Positions 16,769 to 21,860 of a stretch of DNA of 23,253 nt are shown piece by piece. Source of the stretch: Bacteroidota bacterium (GTDB lineage Bacteria; Bacteroidota; Bacteroidia; Bacteroidales; Cfx3-03); NCBI GenBank assembly GCA_030706265.1, contig JAUZOX010000007.1:1-23253 (forward strand), read 5' to 3'. Position 1 is the first letter of the stretch, and each line of letters opens with the position of its first letter. The notes beneath the pieces were generated by a model that saw only the letters and a list, made by a program, of their open reading frames with translations, was not told the origin of the DNA and made no database searches. The translations under genes and the position numbers were made by a program.

Positions 16769-17308
16769 TCACATAAATAAAAAGAATCCATTTAAAAAGT
16801 ATAAAATTCCACACGCACCCACAAACAGACTGATGATCCATATATATTTCCGTTTTGTCAATGCCGAGATTGAAGAAAGAAGAATGGAAACCTGAAGGAA
16901 AATTACGGCAATCCCAAATGCATTGGCATGCAGTTTACTTTCATCACTAATCTTTACAAATTCCTCGGCTTTCTTCCTGATCACCTTTTTTTCATCACTA
17001 AATCTCCGGATCTTTTGATTGAGCGAATCTATCTGTTGTTGATATTGATTTTGAACTTTACTTCCTTTCCCCGATGCATCCAGCATGCTTTTCTGGAAAA
17101 TAATATTATCCAACTGTGCTTCAAAAACATAACTCTTTACCCCTTTTGAATCAAAAAAGGCCCACTGATCAGACGCAAGTGTTTGGTTCATTAACGACCT
17201 GGTGCTGTAACCACCACCTTTAAATGTTGATAATGTCGCACATACTGCAATTATGATCGTGGTCATTGCAAGATAGTTGGTCCATTTTTCATTCGTTTCT
17301 TCAGCCAT
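16769..17308 (-). CDS. DUF4337-type membrane protein
   Basis: This 179-residue protein matches the pattern I know for DUF4337: a start MAEETNEKWTNYLAMTTIII, then AVCATLSTFKGGGYSTRSLM, NQTLASDQWAFFDSKGVKSY and a helical middle. Predicted layout: one transmembrane helix at about 12-28, a charged coiled segment (about 85-122, rich in K/E/Q), and two helices at about 125-147 and 154-177. The function of the family is unknown. The gene stands alone between the kinase and queC, with a TAATTTTG -7 box (17343-17350) upstream on the minus strand. I assign the family from memory of its motifs and do not infer a role. Confidence 0.8.
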   Translation of the reverse strand: MAEETNEKWTNYLAMTTIIIAVCATLSTFKGGGYSTRSLMNQTLASDQWAFFDSKGVKSYVFEAQLDNIIFQKSMLDASGKGSKVQNQYQQQIDSLNQKIRRFSDEKKVIRKKAEEFVKISDESKLHANAFGIAVIFLQVSILLSSISALTKRKYIWIISLFVGACGILYFLNGFFLFM

Positions 17309-17342
17309 TTCAAAAAATTTTAAGTCCCAAAATAGAATTTTC

Positions 17343-17350
17343 CAAAATTA
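17343..17350 (-). promoter_or_regulatory. -7 box for the DUF4337 gene
   Basis: Minus-strand TAATTTTG is a perfect TAnnTTTG match 34 bases upstream of the start codon. A TTTTG block upstream is slightly too far away (24 bases) for a standard -33 box. Confidence 0.4.
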
Positions 17351-17522
17351 AGTTTTAATCGTTTAATTTTTAATCAAAACGCATAAAGTAACAGGCTACA
17401 TAAATGAAATATTTTACAATGAGACTATTCATGAGTTATAAGACTATTAAACTTTATATTACGCATTATTGATAAGTTTATGCAATTCATAAAATGACCG
17501 TTATAGAAAAGATTAAGATGCG

Positions 17523-17530
17523 TAATTTTG
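17523..17530 (+). promoter_or_regulatory. -7 box for queC
   Basis: TAATTTTG is a perfect -7 match. No clear -33 box is visible. Transcription from here would start near 17537, so the whole leader repeat (17549-17634) would be in the queC 5' untranslated region. Confidence 0.45.
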
Positions 17531-17548
17531 TAAAAAATTAATTCTCAG

Positions 17549-17634
17549 AAGAAACGAACTTGTTTGAAAACATAAACACCGATGATTTCTTGCATGTGAT
17601 TTCCATATGACGATTGAACACAAATTATTTACAA
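17549..17634 (+). repeat. Conserved 5'-leader repeat, copy B (before queC)
   Basis: This is the most diverged copy. It keeps GAAACGAAC-TTGTTTGAAAA at the 5' end, AAACACCGAT in the middle, TTCTTGCATG and TTCCATATGACGATT in the second half, and AACACAAATTATTTAC immediately before the queC ATG. The first base block has lost the ATG (AAGAAACG instead of ATGAAACG). The GC pair near the hairpin base in other copies is here A-T, a possible compensatory change. Confidence 0.75.
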
Positions 17635-18279
17635 ATGAAAGACAGTGTCATCATTGTTTCGGGCGGAATGGACTCCATTACACTACTCTATGATTTTCAG
17701 GATCGGATAGGGTTGGCAATCACGTTTGATTACGGATCGAAGCACAATGCAAAAGAAATTCCTTTTGCCAGGATGCATTGCGAAAAACTATCCATCAAAC
17801 ACATCACTATTCCTTTGCTTTTTATCAATGACTATTTCAAAAGCAATTTGCTCCAAAACGGGGGGGAGATTCCTGAAGGTCATTATGAAAGTGAAAACAT
17901 GAAAAGCACCGTCGTACCCTTCAGAAACGGGATCATGCTTAGCATTGCGGCAGGAATAGCCGAAAGCAACGGTTTCAGCAACATCCTCATTGGCAACCAT
18001 TCGGGCGATCATGCCATATATCCCGACTGCCGTGAAGAATTCATTATTGCCATGAGTGAGGCCATCAAAAACGGCACCTACGAAAACGTTGAAATATTTG
18101 CACCCTATACGAACATAAACAAAACAGATATCGCCCACATCGGTCAGAAACTTGGCATCGATTATTCCAAAACCTGGACCTGTTACAAGGGAGGAGATGT
18201 CCACTGTGGCGTTTGCGGTTCATGTGTCGAAAGAAAAGAAGCGTTAGCCGGATTCGACACTACAGTATATGAGCAATAA
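17635..18279 (+). CDS. queC: 7-cyano-7-deazaguanine synthase
   Basis: QueC converts 7-carboxy-7-deazaguanine to preQ0 with ATP and ammonia, on the route to queuosine-modified tRNA. The 214-residue product has the PP-loop S9-G-G-M-D-S14 and the C-terminal zinc site Cys183, Cys191, Cys194, Cys197 (TCYKGGDVHCGVCGSC). It also shows the family helix RNGIMLSIAAGIAES and the DCREEFI motif. I start it at the ATG at 17635 (MKDSVIIVSGG); the in-frame TTG at 17614 would only add seven residues encoded by the leader repeat. No queD, queE or queF gene is adjacent. Its leader carries copy B of the repeat, not a recognisable preQ1 riboswitch. Confidence 0.95.
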   Translation: MKDSVIIVSGGMDSITLLYDFQDRIGLAITFDYGSKHNAKEIPFARMHCEKLSIKHITIPLLFINDYFKSNLLQNGGEIPEGHYESENMKSTVVPFRNGIMLSIAAGIAESNGFSNILIGNHSGDHAIYPDCREEFIIAMSEAIKNGTYENVEIFAPYTNINKTDIAHIGQKLGIDYSKTWTCYKGGDVHCGVCGSCVERKEALAGFDTTVYEQ

Positions 18280-18650
18280 GGGTTATTGACAAAAAACATT
18301 GACAATGCAGTAATCTTTATCTGAATTAAATGAACGCATAATTACCTTGTCGATTTGAATTGACGATTATTTTCAGAAAAGAAAGCTGTGCATTAAAAGC
18401 GTTAATTTTAACCGTCACGTCATGGAAAAAGTTGACCTTTTTATGTAATCCTGTGCTGAGTTGACACGCTGTCTTATTTTTGATCAACCTATTTCAGGAT
18501 AAGTCATGAAAAATTACTGAAGACAAGTCGTTTCATGTAAGCCGGCTGATGCCTACCCTTCCTTCTCCAATTCAACTGCATAAAACTTTTCGGTTTGTAA
18601 CTGCATTCAATTAACCTTCATTTGTTGAAACTTAGCTGTAAAATAATTTT

Positions 18651-18658
18651 TACCTTTG
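18651..18658 (+). promoter_or_regulatory. -7 box for glyA
   Basis: TACCTTTG is a perfect Bacteroidota -7 box. A TTTG at 18621-18624 is 26 bases upstream, longer than the usual 19-20, so the -33 element is uncertain. Transcription would begin near 18665, giving a leader of about 135 bases that contains the entire repeat copy C. Confidence 0.6.
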
Positions 18659-18712
18659 TTGCATCCCAAATATGGAATAACACCAGGGGTCAATTCGACA
18701 AATTATTTACGC

Positions 18713-18800
18713 ATGAAACGAGCATGTTTGGAAATCACAAACACCGATTAAAATCATCAATGCGAGTTCCATCTGACCTATTTAATAAAATTATTTTCAG
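18713..18800 (+). repeat. Conserved 5'-leader repeat, copy C (before glyA)
   Basis: This 88-base element runs from ATGAAACGAGCATGTT to the base before the glyA ATG. It shares with copy D the exact blocks ATGAAACGAGCATGTT, AACACCGATTAAAATC and ATGCGAGTTCCATCTGACC. Just upstream (18699-18712) stands ACAAATTATTTACGC, nearly the same sequence that precedes the true start codons in copies A and B. The first ATG of the element is therefore placed like a gene start and opens a 12-codon frame (MKRACLEITNTD, then stop). Confidence 0.88.
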
Positions 18801-20081
18801 ATGAAAAAAGATAAAATTGTATTCGATCTCATCAAGGACGAAGAAGAAAGACAAAGGCTCGGCATAGAACTGATTGCTTCTGAGAATTTTGTCAGCGATC
18901 AGGTCATGAAGGCCATGGGCTCAGTGCTGACCAATAAATATGCCGAAGGGTATCCGGGACACCGTTATTATGGCGGTTGCCAAATTGTGGATCAAACCGA
19001 ACAAATTGCAATCGACAGGGCCAGGACACTCTATAATGCAGAATATGCAAATGTTCAGCCCCACTCCGGTGCTCAAGCCAATATGGCTGTTTTAATGGCG
19101 TGCTTGAAACCGGGTGATACTTTCATGGGACTTGATCTGTCACATGGCGGTCACCTGTCACATGGTTCGCCGGTTAATTCATCGGGTATTCTTTATCACC
19201 CTGTTGCCTATTCAGTAGAAGAAGAGACCGGTATGGTTAATTATGATAAAATGGAAGCTGTAGCTCTCCGTGAAAAACCAAAGCTGATCATTGCAGGTGC
19301 TTCGGCCTATTCGCGTGACTGGGATTACAAACGCATGCGTTCGATAGCGGACAAAGTCGATGCCATACTCATGGCAGACATTGCTCATCCGGCCGGATTG
19401 ATTGCCCGTGGGTTGCTCAATGACCCGATTCCCTATTGCCATATCGTGACTACTACTACGCACAAAACCCTCCGTGGTCCACGTGGCGGTATGATTTTGA
19501 TCGGTAAAGACTTCGAAAACCCATGGGGTCTCAAGACACCAAAGGGTGAAATCAAAATGATGTCGCAACTGATCGATTCGGCAGTTTTCCCCGGAACTCA
19601 AGGTGGTCCGCTTGAACATGTTATTGCTGCTAAGGCTGTTGCATTTGGCGAAGCGCTTACAGATGAATACATGGAATATGTTCTCCAGGTAAAGAAGAAT
19701 GCTTCGGTCATGGCCAAAGCCTTCATGGATAAGGGTTACAAAATCATTTCAGGTGGTACTGATAACCATTTGATGCTGATCGATCTTCGCACCAAATTCC
19801 CGGATATTACCGGCAAACAGGTTGAAAATGCATTGGTCAGGGCTGATATCACACTGAATAAAAATATGGTTCCTTTCGACAGCCGTTCACCATTTACAAC
19901 TTCAGGTATCCGCGTCGGCACTCCTGCAATTACTACCCGCGGTTTAAAGGAAGATCAAATGCCAATCATTGTTGATCTGATTGATGAGGTTATTTCAGAT
20001 ATAAACAATGAATCGGTCATCGAAAGTGTTCGTTCAAGAGTAAATGAGATGATGGCAGAGCTACCGCTCAACGCCTGGTAA
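18801..20081 (+). CDS. glyA: Serine hydroxymethyltransferase
   Basis: GlyA is the PLP enzyme that interconverts serine and glycine while loading tetrahydrofolate with a one-carbon unit, in the cytoplasm. The 426-residue length is typical. Visible signatures are LIASENFVSDQVM, NKYAEGYPGHRYYGG, VQPHSGAQANMAVLMA and DIAHPAGLIARG. The Schiff-base lysine is Lys222 in TTTTHKTLRGPRGGMI. The C-terminal RVGTPAITTRGLKEDQM motif is also present. The ATG at 18801 gives the normal N-terminus and directly abuts leader repeat copy C. It is followed by a strong terminator at 20101 and has its own promoter, so it is monocistronic. Confidence 0.98.
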   Translation: MKKDKIVFDLIKDEEERQRLGIELIASENFVSDQVMKAMGSVLTNKYAEGYPGHRYYGGCQIVDQTEQIAIDRARTLYNAEYANVQPHSGAQANMAVLMACLKPGDTFMGLDLSHGGHLSHGSPVNSSGILYHPVAYSVEEETGMVNYDKMEAVALREKPKLIIAGASAYSRDWDYKRMRSIADKVDAILMADIAHPAGLIARGLLNDPIPYCHIVTTTTHKTLRGPRGGMILIGKDFENPWGLKTPKGEIKMMSQLIDSAVFPGTQGGPLEHVIAAKAVAFGEALTDEYMEYVLQVKKNASVMAKAFMDKGYKIISGGTDNHLMLIDLRTKFPDITGKQVENALVRADITLNKNMVPFDSRSPFTTSGIRVGTPAITTRGLKEDQMPIIVDLIDEVISDINNESVIESVRSRVNEMMAELPLNAW

Positions 20082-20100
20082 TCTATATATTTGACATTCC

Positions 20101-20131
20101 AAAAACCGTTCCATTGGGACGGTTTTTTTTT
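20101..20131 (+). terminator. Intrinsic terminator of glyA
   Basis: AAAAACCGTTCC (20101-20112) pairs with GGGACGGTTTTT (20116-20127) as a 12-bp stem with one G-T wobble and a 3-base loop, followed by more T residues. It lies 20 bases after the glyA stop. Confidence 0.9.
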
Positions 20132-20400
20132 GCTTTGCTACACAAGGAATTTTGTATCTTTCTGAAAAGTGGGGGGTAAAAGCTTGTGCAAATAACCTGA
20201 GCATTGAAATGAAAAACAGCATTAGGCAAAGCCCGATGAAAAGATGACTGAACAAACCACCACTGCCTTTCAATTTTTTAAAAAAATGCCTTTTGAAGAT
20301 GCTTTTGAAAAAAAAGAGCTTCCTTCTCTTAAAAATGTGTCGGTCAGTCAATTTCTGGCGATTTTCTTTTGACCAATTCAACTTTTTTATTGAAAAGTAT

Positions 20401-20408
20401 TACATTTG
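20401..20408 (+). promoter_or_regulatory. Orphan -7 promoter box
   Basis: TACATTTG is a perfect TAnnTTTG match, with no open reading frame for the next several hundred bases on this strand. It may be chance in an AT-rich region, or the start of a non-coding transcript that would run into the 11-bp tandem repeat. Confidence 0.25.
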
Positions 20409-20551
20409 TAAAACGATTGTGAGAAGGAACCTATCTTAAAAGAATTACAGGAAAATCTAATTCCACAGGAAACATGTTTCTTTCATTATCATAAACAGTA
20501 GGTAATCCGGATAATTGAAAAAAAATTGATACATAGTTGAAAGATGCTTTA

Positions 20552-20617
20552 TAGATACTCTATAGGTATCCATTAAGTATCCATTAAGTATCCATAAAGT
20601 ATCCTTAAAGTATCCTT
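20552..20617 (+). repeat. 11-bp tandem repeat, unit TAAGTATCCAT
   Basis: Five clear 11-bp units run from 20563 to 20617: TAGGTATCCAT, TAAGTATCCAT, TAAGTATCCAT, AAAGTATCCTT and AAAGTATCCTT. A sixth, degenerate unit (TAGATACTCTA) lies just before. The core GTATCC is invariant in the five. The period is about one helical turn, so each core faces the same side of the DNA, and 11 is not a multiple of 3, so it is not a coding repeat. Function unknown. Confidence 0.88.
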
Positions 20618-20843
20618 TAAACCTTAATTTTACCATCCTTTTATCATCTATTTCGGATGCTTTTTAAACTTCTTTTTTTTCACCTTCATGATTGCATCGG
20701 GCGCTGCAACAATTGAGGCAGAAACACATACTCAGAACAGTGCAAAAAATATGCCGTTCAGAAATGAAGTTGCAAGCTGTTGCAAAAGATAAAGATAGTC
20801 AACTGTATATCTTATTATTAGCCAATACGTACAGGACCATTAT

Positions 20844-21059
20844 TTAAGCATCGTCAATTAATTTGATCACTAAAGCAACAATGCTTCCGTAGAATTCTTC
20901 CCCGCTGGTTCTGGACTTCTTTTGGATGGATTGAAAATGGGTGTTTCTTTCTTTTTCGATTAAAAACATTGATGCATAATCATAACCACTGATTTTGCCG
21001 ACTAATACGGCATTTTCCGCGTTCCCTAATCTGAAATAAGGTACAAATACAGAAAGCAA
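20844..21059 (-). CDS. Possible small protein or gene remnant (71 aa)
   Basis: I do not recognise this reading frame. It begins at a TTG (21059) and encodes 71 residues ending EEFYGSIVALVIKLIDDA. The middle (VLVGKISGYDYASMFLIEKERNTHFQSIQKK) is balanced in composition, and its codons are richer in G and C than the surrounding spacer, which is what makes it look coding. A good minus-strand promoter lies 47 bases upstream (21106-21137). The nearest ATG (in TTATGAGTGCAGC) opens a different frame that stops after 15 codons, so the gene may carry a frameshift or be a decayed 3' end. It could also be spurious. No terminator is visible after it. Confidence 0.3.
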   Translation of the reverse strand: MLSVFVPYFRLGNAENAVLVGKISGYDYASMFLIEKERNTHFQSIQKKSRTSGEEFYGSIVALVIKLIDDA

Positions 21060-21105
21060 GGTGCTGCACTCATAACTTAATACCCGGAAACACTAAAACA
21101 TAACT

Positions 21106-21137
21106 TAAAGGTAATACTGAGGAGTTATCTGTTCAAA
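21106..21137 (-). promoter_or_regulatory. Minus-strand promoter towards the 71-aa reading frame
   Basis: On the minus strand TTTG (21134-21137), a 20-base spacer and TACCTTTA (21106-21113) match the -33/-7 arrangement with one mismatch in the -7 box. It diverges from the sixA -7 box at 21149-21156. This is the best-spaced promoter in the gene-poor region. Confidence 0.4.
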
Positions 21138-21148
21138 CAATAATAACA

Positions 21149-21156
21149 TATATTTG
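21149..21156 (+). promoter_or_regulatory. -7 box for the sixA-ppk1 operon
   Basis: TATATTTG is a perfect -7 match. No convincing -33 box is present. Transcription from about 21163 would give a leader of about 147 bases including repeat copy D. Confidence 0.4.
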
Positions 21157-21222
21157 TTAAATATAAGAAGATAACTGTTTTATGCAATAATATTCGTTAA
21201 AAGCTTACATCAAATTTCATTT

Positions 21223-21309
21223 ATGAAACGAGCATGTTGAGAACGCCAACACCGATTAAAATCTTGCATGCGAGTTCCATCTGACCGATTAAATACAAAT
21301 TATATACAG
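21223..21309 (+). repeat. Conserved 5'-leader repeat, copy D (before sixA)
   Basis: This 87-base element runs from ATGAAACGAGCATGTT to the base before the sixA ATG. It contains AACACCGATTAAAATC, CTTGCATGCGAGTTCCAT, CTGACCGATTAAATAC and AAATTATATACAG. Eleven of 14 positions of the outer block can pair with the inner ATGCGAGTTCCAT block. The first ATG opens a 5-codon frame (MKRAC, stop). A second ATG at 21268 happens to be in frame with sixA and would add 14 residues (MRVPSDRLNTNYIQ). Confidence 0.88.
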
Positions 21310-21819
21310 ATGAAGACGCTTTATTTGGTTCGTCATGCGAAGGCGACGCTTGAAAAAATACCGGATCGGGATATTGACAGGCAATTACTTGAAAAAGGGT
21401 TAAAACGAACCAAATACATTATCGATTTCTTACTGAAGAAAAAAACAAAAGTAGACCTGATTATCAGCAGTCCGGCGGTACGTGCTTACGATACGGCACG
21501 GGCAATTGCACATGCGCTTAAATATCCTCTTGAAAACATTAAAAAAGAACGAGCATTATATGAAGGGGATGCAGATAAAATTGAAGATCTGTTCTATGAT
21601 CTCCCTCATGACATAGATCGCCTCATGATAGTTGGCCATAATCCAGCCATCACCAATTTTGCCAACCAACTTTTACCCGAACCGATTGATTACCTCCCTA
21701 CCTCAGGAATCGTTTGCCTGCAATTTGATACGAATATTTGGGACGAAATCATGCAGGCCAAAATTATTGCTAACTTTGTTGTAACCCCCCGAATGCTAAA
21801 AAAGGACGAAAAGGAATAG
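21310..21819 (+). CDS. sixA: SixA-like histidine phosphatase
   Basis: This 169-residue protein belongs to the small SixA branch of the histidine phosphatase superfamily, which removes phosphate from phosphohistidine or small phosphoesters. The catalytic motif is R8-H9 (LYLVRHAKA, with alanine instead of the glycine of RHG, as is common in SixA). Further active-site residues are Arg58 (SSPAVRAYDTA) and His110 (IVGHNPAI). I start it at the ATG at 21310; the upstream in-frame ATG at 21268 lies inside the leader repeat and adds an unconserved extension. It lies 41 bases before ppk1 in the same direction, probably one transcript. Whether its substrate is a phosphorylated protein or a phosphate metabolite cannot be told. 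Confidence 0.88.
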   Translation: MKTLYLVRHAKATLEKIPDRDIDRQLLEKGLKRTKYIIDFLLKKKTKVDLIISSPAVRAYDTARAIAHALKYPLENIKKERALYEGDADKIEDLFYDLPHDIDRLMIVGHNPAITNFANQLLPEPIDYLPTSGIVCLQFDTNIWDEIMQAKIIANFVVTPRMLKKDEKE

Positions 21820-21860
21820 CCGTTCAACATTTGGGATTATAAAATCAATTCGCATTCTTC

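Larger units (their letters stand above)
17309..17634. other. Divergent intergenic region between DUF4337 gene and queC
   Basis: This 326-base AT-rich spacer holds a minus-strand -7 box TAATTTTG (17343-17350) for the DUF4337 gene, a plus-strand -7 box TAATTTTG (17523-17530) for queC, and leader repeat copy B (17549-17634). I see no other gene or stable hairpin in it. Confidence 0.6.
18280..18800 (+). other. Intergenic region between queC and glyA
   Basis: Of this 521-base spacer, the last part is explained by the glyA promoter (18651-18658) and leader repeat copy C (18713-18800). The first 370 bases hold no gene I can support. A small hairpin AAAAAG-TTGAC-CTTTTT (18426-18442) could be a weak queC terminator, but it lacks a T tract. 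Two ATTGACA words at 18286 and 18297 look promoter-like but have no gene behind them. Confidence 0.5.
20082..20843. other. Gene-poor AT-rich region after glyA
   Basis: Apart from the glyA terminator at its start, this 760-base stretch has no gene I can support. A minus-strand reading of 106 codons at its left end overlaps the terminator and looks accidental. It contains a lone plus-strand -7-like box TACATTTG (20401-20408) and an 11-bp tandem repeat (20552-20617). The 20640-20690 part is strongly T-rich on the plus strand. Confidence 0.5.

Noticed and set aside
17549..17634. preQ1 riboswitch in front of queC
   Set aside because: The leader has no recognisable preQ1 aptamer pattern and is shared with glyA, sixA and the TolC-like gene, which have no tie to queuosine.
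17788..18204. 138-codon minus-strand reading frame inside queC
   Set aside because: It is fully antisense to a well-supported gene and shows no family motif; the same holds for the long antisense readings inside the permease (3026-3484), guaB (11019-11528) and glyA (19212-19619).
18622..18804. 60-codon plus-strand reading frame upstream of glyA
   Set aside because: It spans the glyA promoter and leader repeat, and its peptide is not conserved in the other repeat copies, so it is an accident of the element.
20061..20381. 106-codon minus-strand reading frame after glyA
   Set aside because: It overlaps the glyA 3' end and runs through its terminator; the K/F/R-rich translation reflects poly-A/T runs.
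20563..20617. CRISPR array
   Set aside because: Units are 11 bp head to tail without spacers and no cas gene is nearby.
21223..21309. Conserved leader peptide (MKRAC or MRVPSD type) as the function of the repeat
   Set aside because: Stops fall at different places in each copy (MKRA, MKRAC, MKRACLEITNTD, and no start in copy B), so selection on a peptide is not supported; nucleotide blocks are what is conserved.
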